Below are positions 41,795 through 50,485 of a stretch of 64,000 bases of DNA, piece after piece. Source of the DNA: JAYODZ01 sp965662735. Lineage in GTDB: Bacteria; Pseudomonadota; Alphaproteobacteria; RS24. A program made the position numbers and the translations under genes. Where the stretch lies: NCBI GenBank assembly GCA_965662735.1, contig CBFIIU010000005.1, positions 1 through 64,000 of the forward strand. The letters are read 5' to 3'. The number at the start of each line of letters is the position of its first letter. The stretch's first letter is position 1. Under the pieces are notes generated by a model that worked only from the letters and a program-made list of their open reading frames with translations, was not told the origin of the DNA and did not search any database.

Positions 41795-43177
41795 GTGGAT
41801 CATCCAATTTCAAAAACACATCTAGCACTTTATGGGGCGATGGCTGTGCCTTTGGCCTTGGTGGGCTATCCCATCGCCATTTGGCTTCCCGCTTTTTACG
41901 CAAGCCATGTCGGCATCTCATTATCTGCAGTCGCAACTATGCTGCTGATCGCCAAAATCACGGATGTTATCACCGATCCTGTCGTAGGCGCCGTCTCTGA
42001 TCGATTGCGCACCCCCCTTGGCCGCCGCCGACCGCCGCTTTTATTGGGGGTGCCGATTTTGGCGCTTTCCATATGGTTTTTATTCGTGCCCATTGAGGGG
42101 GCGGGCCCAACCTATCTCTTATTATGCATTGCTGGAATGTATATTGGCACGACCCTTGTGGGCTTGCCCTATGGCGCCTGGGGCGCTGAACTATCGCCTG
42201 ACTATCACCAACGATCGCGGGTCACGGCATGGCGCGAACAATTCACCCTGATCGGCTTACTCGTCGCAGCTTTTATTCCCTTTGCGGTCGAGCAATATGG
42301 CGATGGCGAGATTACATCCATTATGAAATGGATGGCGATCGCGGTTGCGGTCAGCGCGCCAGTTTTCGGCATCTTGCTCTGCGTTTTTGTACCAGAAACA
42401 CCGCCAGAAACAGCGCCAGAGACGGCCTCGCCTCGCAAGGCTTCCGTTAGAGACAGCGCACGTCAAATATGGGCCAATGTGCCGATGCGCATGATGGTGG
42501 CGCTGATTTTAATCATCACCCTCGCAGAGGCTTTTCGGAACGCGCTCTCTCTCTTTTTTATGCGCGGCGTGATCGGCGCAACCGATGTCGGAACGCTTTA
42601 TTTCATCTATTTTGTTGCGGGCTTAATCGCGGTCCCGTTCTGGCTCTGGCTCGGGCGGCGCGTCGGCAAGCATATTGCGCTATGCGGCACGCTGATCGCC
42701 GTCGCCTTGATCTCGGCCGTCAATATGAGCTTCGATGCCGATGATTATACCTTATTTGTGATCTTCTTCATTGCAAAAGGAGCCTGTTTTGGCGGCTTGC
42801 AATTTTTGCCGCTGGCTATTCTCGCCGATGTGATCGACGTCGAAACCGCTGAAACCGGAAAAGCGCGGGCGGGCTCTTATATCGCACTTGCGAGCATGAC
42901 CTCGAAAATTTCAACCGCGCTCGGCACCTTCCTGGCCATTCAGGCACTCGCTGTGGTTGCCTTTAACGCTAAACTATTGGCCGAAAATGGAGCCGAGCAA
43001 CTTCTCGCCTTACGGATTTACTATGCGCTCGTTCCGGCTGGGTTTTTCCTATTTGCCATTATAATCGCTTGGCGTTTCCCGTTAACGGCAGCGCTTCATG
43101 CGGAATTACGCGAAAAAATAACCCGTCGCCAGACGACTGGTGAAGCAGCAAAGGTGACGGCTGACCGGCCCAATTAA
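41795..43177 (+). CDS. MFS transporter, GPH (glycoside-pentoside-hexuronide:cation symporter) family
   Basis: About 460 residues with 12 helices. The first loop has DPVVGAVSDRLRTPLGRRRPPLLLG, the GPH-family counterpart of the MFS A-motif, and a second FGGLQFLPLAILADVIDVETAETGKARAGSYIAL stretch before TM8-9, both diagnostic of MFS_2. No ATG is near; a GTG at 41795 with GAGGGAG upstream is the likeliest start, with TTG 41777 as alternative. Relatives import sugars, glycosides or sulfated compounds with H+ or Na+; the substrate is not determinable. A tRNA-His follows on the opposite strand. Confidence 0.85.
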   Translation: MDHPISKTHLALYGAMAVPLALVGYPIAIWLPAFYASHVGISLSAVATMLLIAKITDVITDPVVGAVSDRLRTPLGRRRPPLLLGVPILALSIWFLFVPIEGAGPTYLLLCIAGMYIGTTLVGLPYGAWGAELSPDYHQRSRVTAWREQFTLIGLLVAAFIPFAVEQYGDGEITSIMKWMAIAVAVSAPVFGILLCVFVPETPPETAPETASPRKASVRDSARQIWANVPMRMMVALILIITLAEAFRNALSLFFMRGVIGATDVGTLYFIYFVAGLIAVPFWLWLGRRVGKHIALCGTLIAVALISAVNMSFDADDYTLFVIFFIAKGACFGGLQFLPLAILADVIDVETAETGKARAGSYIALASMTSKISTALGTFLAIQALAVVAFNAKLLAENGAEQLLALRIYYALVPAGFFLFAIIIAWRFPLTAALHAELREKITRRQTTGEAAKVTADRPN

Positions 43178-43282
43178 TCCGCGAGAGGGCAAGAAGCGGT
43201 CGCCCATGGCCAAACTCTAAGGCAAAGGGGACGTTTAAGGACATGGTCGAGCGTCGCCAGAAGCATATTGGGCGGGGGCGAA

Positions 43283-43359
43283 TGGTACAGCCTCCCCGAT
43301 TTGAACGGGGGACCTCTTGATCCACAATCAAGCGCTCTAACCTACTGAGCTAAGGCTGC
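43283..43359 (-). tRNA. tRNA-His (GTG)
   Basis: A 77-base cloverleaf with encoded CCA. Acceptor GCAGCCT pairs with AGGCTGT, D-arm GCTC/GAGC, anticodon arm CTTGA-TTGTGGA-TCAAG with anticodon GTG, T-arm CCCCG-TTCAAAT-CGGGG. The discriminator base is A73 and the acceptor stem has no added pairing G-1 (a G precedes it but faces A73), matching the unusual alphaproteobacterial tRNA-His type. Confidence 0.95.
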
Positions 43360-43519
43360 CCATCTGCGCGGGCGCCTCGAAGGGCGACCGAGCCCGCAAA
43401 TTACTGTCCTTTACCAAAAAACTCAAGTCATCAAAAAACTTAAGCCATCAAATACCAACCGCAAAACGCATTGGTCTTGCCCTAATTTGTGGTAATGAAA
43501 GGGTTAAAGGAGGTGCACT

Positions 43520-43705
43520 ATGGGCATAAACACACCATCAGATATCGTTGCTGAATTAAGCATTGGGGTCACCGAGCATCAGCTTGTCCGCATTTTTGTG
43601 GCCAGTGACCGGATCGAAATCCCGATGGATTTTGAACCCGATGAAGCAGAAGAAATTGCGCGCGAAATTTTGGCCGCTGTTGAGCAATGTCGGCGCGCAT
43701 CATAA
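43520..43705 (+). CDS. small conserved alphaproteobacterial protein (DUF6324-like)
   Basis: 61 residues beginning MGINTPSDIVAEL, with a core VRIFVASDRIEIPMDFEPDEAEEIA and a helical end. I recall this pattern from small proteins (DUF6324) widespread in alphaproteobacteria; no function is known. It has an excellent ribosome binding site, AAAGGAGGTG, 6 bases before the ATG, which supports real and probably strong expression. Acidic, with no signal peptide or metal motif. It lies between tRNA-His and the iron-type permease. Just upstream is a two-copy 17-bp repeat (AAAAAACTCAAGTCATC, about 43417-43450). Confidence 0.82.
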   Translation: MGINTPSDIVAELSIGVTEHQLVRIFVASDRIEIPMDFEPDEAEEIAREILAAVEQCRRAS

Positions 43706-43754
43706 CCCCTCTTCACCGTCCCTCGGCTAACGACATGAAGGAGTGTGCGGGCCC

Positions 43755-45356
43755 ATGGTGTCATTGACCCCCCATTCGAGGATGATGCCGAGGCATAATC
43801 GACTCTCGTTTTGGCGGATCGGGGCGATTGGCCTGTGCGTCGTGATGCTCACCCCGCTCATGGGCTTGATGGCGCTATCCGTCGCCAATACGAGCGATTT
43901 GTGGGAACATCTTCTTCGAACCGTCATTCCCTACCAAATCGGCATAACGCTGGCTTTGACGGTTGGGGTGGCGCTGGTGACGGCCATCATCGGAACCCTG
44001 ACAGCCTGGCTAACAACTTTCTATCAGTTTCCGGGGCGACGGATTCTAGGCTGGGCATTGATCCTTCCTTTGGCTCTGCCCAGCTATATTGGGGCCTATA
44101 GCTATGGCGATTTATTGGATTATGCGGGCCCCATTTATCCCCTGTGGCAAAGCGTTTTTTCGGCCCTGAGCTATCCCCAGTTTAAATCATTGGGAGGGGC
44201 TATTTTCCTCCTCGGGGTCGTTCTCTACCCCTATGTCTATATTTCCGCCCGCGCCTCTTTTCTCCAACAGTCGACTGGTCTCATTGAAAATGCCCGCTTG
44301 CTGGGTCTGGCGCCTTATCAATGTTTTTTCCGCATCGCCCTGCCTATGGCGCGGCCGGCTATTTTACTGGGCGTGTTAATGGCGGTCATGGAGTGCCTCA
44401 ATGATATTGGCGCTGTCGAATATTTAGGCGTCCAGACCCTAACCATGGGCGTTTACACGACCTGGATCAATCGCGGCAGCCTGCCCGGCGCCGCCCAATT
44501 ATCGCTGCTGCTATTAGGTTTCGTGATCATGCTCGTGTTAAGTGAATACAGCATTCGCAAAACGGGGACATTTCAGTCTGCCCGCTTGCGCAATCGCATG
44601 ATTAAGGCCTTCGCCTTATCGCCCTCTCAACAAATCCTTGCTCTGATGATCTGCCTAATTCCCGTGATTGTTGGGTTTATCATTCCGGTAGGACAGTTGA
44701 TGGCCCGCGCCAATTGGGCCGAGTTTTCGGTGCAGGCCGGGGTTACATCCTTAAGCCTCGCTAGCGCGGCGGCTTTGATTACAACACTTAGCGGCTTATT
44801 TCTGGCCTATCGCCGTCGCTCGGCCATCCCCGAGGGAAAGGATTATCTGGCCCGCGTCAGCACGCTGGGTTACGCCATTCCAGGAACTGTTTTGGCGATT
44901 GGCTTGCTTGCGATCTCCGGTTTTGTGAGCGAGCTGAGCGATGGTCGCCTGATCATAGCGGGTGGCTTGGTGGGGCTGATCTTGGCCTATGTCATCCGGT
45001 TTTTGGCGCTGGCCTTTGGAACATTAGATGACGGGTTTGATCGGCTGCCGCGCGCCTTTGACTATGCCGCCCGTATCCTCGGACGCTCGCGGGGCGGCGT
45101 CTTTTTCTCGGTGCATTATGCCCTTATTCGTGCGCCCTTCATGGCGGCATTTATTTTAGTATTTGTCGACGCCATGAAGGAATTACCGGCAACCTTGATC
45201 TTGCGTCCTTTTGGAATTGAGACACTTGCCACCACGGTCTATGGCTATGCATCGCTCGAGCAGATCGAGCAGGCAGCGGGCCCGGCCTTGGTGATCATTG
45301 CCATTGGCTTACTCCCCATTATTTTATTGCTGCGCATGATGGAGCGCGGTCGTTAA
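43755..45356 (+). CDS. Fe3+-type ABC transporter permease (FbpB/SfuB-like, fused two-domain)
   Basis: About 533 residues from ATG 43755 (AAGGAG upstream; GTG 43743 is too close to it). It contains two BPD_transp_1 permease modules of six helices each, residues about 25-265 and 290-530, both with EAA-type loops (ARLLGLAPYQCFFRIALPMARPA and AARILGRSRGGVFFSVHYALIRAPF). This fused layout is typical of Fe3+ importers. No binding protein or ATPase gene is adjacent, so the partners must be encoded elsewhere. Its TAA overlaps the stop of the converging isovaleryl-CoA dehydrogenase gene (TTAA). Confidence 0.9.
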   Translation: MVSLTPHSRMMPRHNRLSFWRIGAIGLCVVMLTPLMGLMALSVANTSDLWEHLLRTVIPYQIGITLALTVGVALVTAIIGTLTAWLTTFYQFPGRRILGWALILPLALPSYIGAYSYGDLLDYAGPIYPLWQSVFSALSYPQFKSLGGAIFLLGVVLYPYVYISARASFLQQSTGLIENARLLGLAPYQCFFRIALPMARPAILLGVLMAVMECLNDIGAVEYLGVQTLTMGVYTTWINRGSLPGAAQLSLLLLGFVIMLVLSEYSIRKTGTFQSARLRNRMIKAFALSPSQQILALMICLIPVIVGFIIPVGQLMARANWAEFSVQAGVTSLSLASAAALITTLSGLFLAYRRRSAIPEGKDYLARVSTLGYAIPGTVLAIGLLAISGFVSELSDGRLIIAGGLVGLILAYVIRFLALAFGTLDDGFDRLPRAFDYAARILGRSRGGVFFSVHYALIRAPFMAAFILVFVDAMKELPATLILRPFGIETLATTVYGYASLEQIEQAAGPALVIIAIGLLPIILLLRMMERGR

Positions 45357-46522
45357 GCGGTTTCGGAAAAAAGCTCGCGCCCGATTAACATACGACGAAT
45401 TTCCGACGTTCCTGCACCAATTTCATAAAGCTTGGCATCGCGCAAATAGCGCCCAACGGGATTATCATTAACATACCCATTGCCGCCCATCAGCTGGATT
45501 GCATCCAAGGCCACTTGTGTTGCATTTTCTGCCGCAAATAAAATCGCGGCGGCCGCATCCTTACGCGTCGTGTCCCCCCGATCGCAGGCCTGACACACGG
45601 CGTAAACATAAGCCCGTGATGCACTTAGGCGCGTATACATATCAGCGAGTTTACCCTGCACCAATTGGAACGTCCCAATGCTTTCGCCAAACTGCTTGCG
45701 CTCATGCACATAGGGGACGACCGCATCCAAACATGCTTGCATAATCCCCACTGGCCCCGCCGCCAGGACGGCGCGCTCATAATCAAGGCCGCTCATCAAA
45801 ACCTTCACACCCTCATTGAGCGGGCCGAGCATATTTTCAACGGGCACCTCGCAATTGTCAAAAACCAACTCACCCGTTTCCGAGCCGCGCATCCCAAGCT
45901 TGTTGAGCTTTTGAGCACATGAAAAACCCGAGAAGTCTTTTTCGATGAGAAAGGCTGTGATGCCGCGCGACCCAGCATCCGGTTGAGTTTTCGCATAGAC
46001 CACTAAAGTATCGGCCGAGGGGCCATTGGTAATCCAAAATTTGGTTCCGTTGAGAACATAATGATCGCCCTTCAAATCCGCGCGCAGGGTCATGGAGACA
46101 ACATCAGATCCTGCTCCGGGCTCGGACATGGCGAGCGCGCCCAAATGGTCTCCCGAAATCAATTTGGGCAAATATTTTTCTTTTTGCGCATGCGTCCCCC
46201 ATCGATAAATTTGGTTGATGCATAAATTTGAATGGGCGCCATAGGACAAGCCCACTGATGCCGAGGCCCGGCTAATCTCCTCGAGAATAATCGCTTGCGC
46301 GGTATAGCCCATCTCTGTGCCCCCATAGTCGGAGGACACCGTTACCCCGTGAACGCCGAGGGCGCCTAATTCAGGCCAGAGATCGCGCGGAAATGCATCA
46401 TCACGATCAATCGCATCGCCCCTTGGCATCAAGATATCGTTCACATATTGGCTGACACTATCGCGCATCATGTCGATATCTTCGCCCAGTGAAAATTTGA
46501 GCATGGGGTATAAATTTGCCAT
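45353..46522 (-). CDS. ivd: isovaleryl-CoA dehydrogenase
   Basis: 389-residue FAD acyl-CoA dehydrogenase. The FAD-binding motifs are MSEPGAGSDVVSM (about residues 132-144) and WITNG; the catalytic Glu is in SGLDYERAVLAAGP (about 244-257), the position used by isovaleryl-CoA and long-chain enzymes. The C-terminal site has YEIGAGTSEIRR, without the Glu used by medium-chain types. The product oxidises isovaleryl-CoA to 3-methylcrotonyl-CoA in leucine breakdown, passing electrons to ETF. First in operon order is the aldehyde dehydrogenase at 48764, then the crotonase, then this gene. No methylcrotonyl-CoA carboxylase genes are in the window. Confidence 0.92.
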   Translation of the reverse strand: MANLYPMLKFSLGEDIDMMRDSVSQYVNDILMPRGDAIDRDDAFPRDLWPELGALGVHGVTVSSDYGGTEMGYTAQAIILEEISRASASVGLSYGAHSNLCINQIYRWGTHAQKEKYLPKLISGDHLGALAMSEPGAGSDVVSMTLRADLKGDHYVLNGTKFWITNGPSADTLVVYAKTQPDAGSRGITAFLIEKDFSGFSCAQKLNKLGMRGSETGELVFDNCEVPVENMLGPLNEGVKVLMSGLDYERAVLAAGPVGIMQACLDAVVPYVHERKQFGESIGTFQLVQGKLADMYTRLSASRAYVYAVCQACDRGDTTRKDAAAAILFAAENATQVALDAIQLMGGNGYVNDNPVGRYLRDAKLYEIGAGTSEIRRMLIGRELFSETA

Positions 46523-46548
46523 GATTTATCCTTCGTGTTTCCCTGCTG

Positions 46549-47316
46549 TTATTTACCCGTCCAGTGCGGCGGTCGCTTCTCTTTAAACGCCCGCGGCCCC
46601 TCTTGCGCATCCTCACTTAAATAAACGGGTTCGAACAAGGCTTCGCCAATTTCGAGCGCTTCGTCCCACGCCTTTTTGGCAACCGCATAGACCATACGCT
46701 TTCCAGCACGTACGGATAGAGGGGCGTTATTGGCAATTATTTCCGCAACCCGTCGCGCCTCGGCTTGTAACTCCGACAGCGGTACCACCTTATTGACGAG
46801 CCCAACATCATAGGCCCGCGCCGCAGAAATGGGCTCGGCGGTGATTAATAATTCCATCGCAATGCGGGGGGGCACTAACCAAGGAAGCGGTCCTGCCCAT
46901 GGCGCCCCGCGCCCGCGCTTGGCTTCGGTAATCGCGAATGTCGCTGTGTCAGCCGCGATACACAAGTCACACATTTGCGTGAGCAAGAACCCGCCTGCGA
47001 AGGCGTGGCCATTAACTGCAACAATCACAGGCTTATCGGTGTGAACAGTGCGGTTCCAATAGGGAATAAAATCAGGGGGCGGCACTTTTAATTGCGTGTC
47101 CGACATTTCCTTAAGGTCACCGCCTGCGCAAAAAACTTTGTCGCCAGTAGCCGTGAGGATTGCCACCCGCGCTGTTTCATCTTCAGCAAATGTCTCAAAG
47201 GCACGACCCAAGGCCTGACGCGTTGCTGCATTCAGCGCATTACGCGCCTCAGGTCGATCGAGAGTAATGGTCGCTATGTGGTCCTCGACCACATAGCGAA
47301 CTGTTTCATCTGTCAT
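46549..47316 (-). CDS. enoyl-CoA hydratase/isomerase family protein
   Basis: 255-residue crotonase. The oxyanion-hole segments are FCAGGDLKEMSD (about residues 62-73) and NGHAFAGGFLL (about 100-110). The first catalytic Glu is present in ITEAKRGRG (about 130), but the usual GAGGTQ segment with the second Glu is replaced by APWAGPLPWLV, so a standard hydratase mechanism is not assured. It lies 26 bases upstream of the isovaleryl-CoA dehydrogenase and 17 bases downstream of the aldehyde dehydrogenase, all on the minus strand. Confidence 0.88.
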   Translation of the reverse strand: MTDETVRYVVEDHIATITLDRPEARNALNAATRQALGRAFETFAEDETARVAILTATGDKVFCAGGDLKEMSDTQLKVPPPDFIPYWNRTVHTDKPVIVAVNGHAFAGGFLLTQMCDLCIAADTATFAITEAKRGRGAPWAGPLPWLVPPRIAMELLITAEPISAARAYDVGLVNKVVPLSELQAEARRVAEIIANNAPLSVRAGKRMVYAVAKKAWDEALEIGEALFEPVYLSEDAQEGPRAFKEKRPPHWTGK

Positions 47317-47333
47317 CTGTTCACGCGGTTATT

Positions 47334-48764
47334 TTATTCGGCCGCATAACCCAGAACTGCTTTCGTTTCGAGGAAGTCTTCGAACCCAAACTCTCCCCAT
47401 TCACGGCCATTACCCGATTGCTTGTAGCCGCCGAAAGGTGCCCCAACATCTGGGCCGGCGCCATTTAGATGCACATTGCCGGTCCGCAATTGTGCCGCGA
47501 CTGCGCTGGCATGCGCGACACTACCCGATTGGACATAGCCCGATAACCCGTAGGGCGTGTCATTCGCAATCTCGATGGCCTGTTCTTCCGTTTCATATTT
47601 CAAAATCGACAGAACCGGACCAAAGACTTCTTCGCGCGCAATCGTCATATCATTGGTGACATTGGCAAAAATCGTTGGCTTCACATAATAGCCTGCGTTC
47701 AAACCATCTGGCTTACCGGGGCCACCCGTTACCAGCTCAGCGCCCTCACTGATCGCGGCTTCAATTAAGCCTTGAATTTTATTAAACTGGGTTTCGCTGA
47801 CCACTGGCCCAATTGTTGTATCGGGTGCATTGGGGTCGCCGACTTTAACTTGCTCAGCGGCCGCTTTAGCAATCTTTACCACTTCATCATGGCGTTGGGC
47901 GGGCACCAACATGCGGGTTGGCGCATTGCACGATTGGCCAGAATTCAAGAAGCAACTTTGAACCCCTTGGGCAACCGCCGCTTCGAAATCTGCATCATCG
48001 AGGATGATGTTCGCCGACTTGCCGCCAAGCTCTTGACACACCCGCTTCACAGTGGGTGCCGCGGCTTGAGCTACTAAGACGCCGGCTCGGGTTGAGCCGG
48101 TAAAGGACATCATGTCGATATCTGGATGCTTCGACAGCACTTCCCCGACATTCGGGCCATCGCCATTGACGAGGTTAAACACACCGGCCGGCACACCCGC
48201 TTCATCGAGGATTTCCGCCCACAGTGCTGCATTGAGGGGCGCAATTTCAGAAGGCTTCAGCACCATCGTGCACCCTGCCGCCAAAGCCGGCGCCACTTTG
48301 CAGGCAATTTGGTTGATCGGCCAGTTCCACGGCGTAATTAATCCGCAAACGCCCACAGGCTCTTTGCGGATCATGGTCGTGCCTTGCTGACGCTCAAACT
48401 TAAACTCGGCTAAGATCTCACGAATTTTAGCAAGATGCGCAATCCCCATCGCTGCTTGCGCCGCCGTCGACAGCCACATCGGGGCGCCCATCTCAGCACT
48501 AATGGTCTGAGCCACCTCGTCTTTGCGTTTCGTATAAACCCCCATAATAGCATCAATCAGCTCAAGGCGTTCTTGAACCGTTGTCCGCGAAAAGGACGGA
48601 AATGCCTTTTTAGCAGCAGCGACAGCCCGATTAGCGTCTTCCGCATTGCCCATCATAATTTGACCGATGACCTGCTCGGTGGCTGGGTTAATCACGTCAA
48701 AAGGTTTTGGATCAACCGGATCGACCCATGCGCCATCAATATAAAATTTAAGACAGTTTTCCAT
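47334..48764 (-). CDS. aldehyde dehydrogenase family protein
   Basis: 476-residue NAD(P)-dependent dehydrogenase. It shows the family landmarks: the N in TPWNWPINQ (about 145), LKPSE, the FTGSTRAG cofactor loop, ELGGKSANIIL with the general-base Glu (about 245), the catalytic Cys in NSGQSCNAPTR (about 279), EEVFGPVLSI (about 379) and PFGGYKQSGNGRE near the end. The substrate is unknown; the adjacent acyl-CoA genes suggest a branched or aliphatic aldehyde oxidised to its acid before CoA activation. The gene probably leads a three-gene operon with the crotonase and isovaleryl-CoA dehydrogenase. Confidence 0.92.
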   Translation of the reverse strand: MENCLKFYIDGAWVDPVDPKPFDVINPATEQVIGQIMMGNAEDANRAVAAAKKAFPSFSRTTVQERLELIDAIMGVYTKRKDEVAQTISAEMGAPMWLSTAAQAAMGIAHLAKIREILAEFKFERQQGTTMIRKEPVGVCGLITPWNWPINQIACKVAPALAAGCTMVLKPSEIAPLNAALWAEILDEAGVPAGVFNLVNGDGPNVGEVLSKHPDIDMMSFTGSTRAGVLVAQAAAPTVKRVCQELGGKSANIILDDADFEAAVAQGVQSCFLNSGQSCNAPTRMLVPAQRHDEVVKIAKAAAEQVKVGDPNAPDTTIGPVVSETQFNKIQGLIEAAISEGAELVTGGPGKPDGLNAGYYVKPTIFANVTNDMTIAREEVFGPVLSILKYETEEQAIEIANDTPYGLSGYVQSGSVAHASAVAAQLRTGNVHLNGAGPDVGAPFGGYKQSGNGREWGEFGFEDFLETKAVLGYAAE

Positions 48765-48867
48765 TGTTCATTCTCCACTCAAAACCGATGATCTATCTGC
48801 TCATGTTGGCACAAATCGCCACGCAATCAAGCCTTGACCGAGCGAAATTAAGTGTACAAATGACGGA

Positions 48868-50175
48868 TTATGACCGCGTCAATTCTTCTTGAATATGGTG
48901 GCATAACATCCAGATCCGATCCCGGCCCCAGGTCGAGTAGATTTCGCGCCCGCGCGGCCCCAATAGACGGAAACTAGGCACGCCCCACAGGCCGCTTGCC
49001 ATCAGCTGATGCTGGTTTTCCTCCAGCTCGTCTTCCCAGCCACTTTTGCCGACGAAATCTTGTGCCACTTGCCAATCGAGGCCCGCACGCTCAACCGCGA
49101 GGCGCAAGCCACGATCTGTTCCAAGATCAACCCCCTCCGACCAAGCGAGTGTGCAAAAAGCATGTAAAAACGCCTCCGCACGGTTCTCGCGCCGCGCATA
49201 GGGCAAAAGCGAATAGCCGCGCCGAACGGGCTCGCCAACGGGGTCGGACACATTGCCAAACGGCACATTAATGCGCTCCGCCTCACGACGGGCATCTTTA
49301 AAAATATACATCCCCTTGCGGCTCGGAACCGGCAAACCGCGCATTACCATTGGCAAAACCGGCCGCCAGACGACTGAAACGGGGTAATGATTAGATAATT
49401 CTCGGATTTCTTGCATTGCGAGATAGCTATAGGGCGATCGCAAGGATGGAAAAAATTCGACCGTCAATCGACGTTTGGCGGGCTGGCTCATAAAAGCGGG
49501 GCGCGCGGGAAACTGACCGAGCGACGGCACAGCCGAGATTTGCGCGCGCTCGAGCGTGAGGCGCTGCTCGAGATAAGGTAGGCGATCGACCCCCCAATAC
49601 CATTCCTTCTCATAATACAACATGGCCCCTAAATAATGGCCCAACTTATCGCGAAGCGCGGTTCCGGCTTTCACACAAGAATGCGCTTCGGCGGAGCTCA
49701 TCATTGAGCGCTTTGCGAGAGATTTCTCTTCCCCTCGCCAATAAAGATCGCCGATCTCAACCAAAGCAGGACCAACAGCCTGTAAGCGGGCGATCGCCCG
49801 CAAAGCGAATTCATAGGATTTTTGCGATGGCTTTGATAAAATTTCCGGACAGCTCAAACCGGGCATATGGCGCGCCAAATCATGGGCATCGCGTGCGGCA
49901 TAGCGATCAAGCGCCTCACGCTCGGGGGCCATATCATCGCTGGGCGCAGCCACCAAATGCAGAACCACATCGACATCGAATTGGCTCTCAAAATGCACCA
50001 TGCGTTGCGCCAAAAGATGGCTGTAGGGGTCGTCGATTTGATAAAAAAAGTGAACCTCCCGGCGTTCCCCCCTGAGGTGCCGGATCAATCGTGCAACAAA
50101 GTGGCGGAAGCGGCGAAGCCGACTGCTAATCACCAATCGAGCAACACCTGATCTTATTTTTATTATGACGGACAT
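48868..50175 (-). CDS. tandem DsbA/HCCA-isomerase-like thioredoxin-fold protein
   Basis: 435 residues from ATG 50175 (MSVIIKIRSG) with AGAGG upstream; the open frame extends to 50418 but that part overlaps the DUF2256 gene. It holds two domains of the DsbA / 2-hydroxychromene-2-carboxylate isomerase fold: residues about 35-230 (VHFFYQIDDPYSHLLAQRM) and 240-430 (LTVEFFPSLRSPYSYLAMQEI, GLWGVPSFRLL). Neither has a CXXC redox motif; the SPYSYLA pattern is that of the glutathione-S-transferase kappa/HCCA type. The activity is unknown. It is divergent from DUF2256-photolyase. Confidence 0.85.
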   Translation of the reverse strand: MSVIIKIRSGVARLVISSRLRRFRHFVARLIRHLRGERREVHFFYQIDDPYSHLLAQRMVHFESQFDVDVVLHLVAAPSDDMAPEREALDRYAARDAHDLARHMPGLSCPEILSKPSQKSYEFALRAIARLQAVGPALVEIGDLYWRGEEKSLAKRSMMSSAEAHSCVKAGTALRDKLGHYLGAMLYYEKEWYWGVDRLPYLEQRLTLERAQISAVPSLGQFPARPAFMSQPAKRRLTVEFFPSLRSPYSYLAMQEIRELSNHYPVSVVWRPVLPMVMRGLPVPSRKGMYIFKDARREAERINVPFGNVSDPVGEPVRRGYSLLPYARRENRAEAFLHAFCTLAWSEGVDLGTDRGLRLAVERAGLDWQVAQDFVGKSGWEDELEENQHQLMASGLWGVPSFRLLGPRGREIYSTWGRDRIWMLCHHIQEELTRS

Positions 50176-50314
50176 TCGGTAACCTCTTATGCGAAGATAG
50201 GCGGGTGAGAACGAGAACAATATCGATCGGCTCAGTGTGGGAGAAAAATGATTTAAAAACAAGCATATGCGGCTACTCGATTGAAAAAAATGGGTTCCGC
50301 TCCATGTTAATATC

Positions 50315-50470
50315 ATGAAAATGATAAAAAAGAGTGAATTGCCGCAAAAAATTTGTGTTGCCTGCCAGCGTCCGTTCGCATGGCGCCGCAAATGGGCCCG
50401 CGACTGGGAGTCGGTCAAATATTGCTCAACTCGGTGTCAGCGATCCCGTGGCCGCGCCCCACACGCATAA
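50315..50470 (+). CDS. DUF2256 zinc-ribbon-like small protein
   Basis: 51-residue protein starting at ATG 50315 (or the ATG at 50321). It matches the DUF2256 pattern: KICVACQRPFAWRRKWARDW then VKYCSTRCQRSR, with four cysteines (CXXC and CX3C spacing) likely to bind one zinc. It is very basic. DUF2256 genes are commonly found directly before cryptochrome/photolyase-related genes, as here, where the photolyase starts 16 bases after the stop. The function is unknown; a DNA- or photolyase-related role is inferred from this association. Confidence 0.92.
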   Translation: MKMIKKSELPQKICVACQRPFAWRRKWARDWESVKYCSTRCQRSRGRAPHA

Positions 50471-50485
50471 AATGAGAAAGCAGTT

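Noticed and set aside
50176..50418. 80-residue N-terminal extension of the tandem DsbA-like protein
   Set aside because: It overlaps the well-supported DUF2256 gene, and ATG 50175 has a good ribosome binding site and starts at the conserved part.
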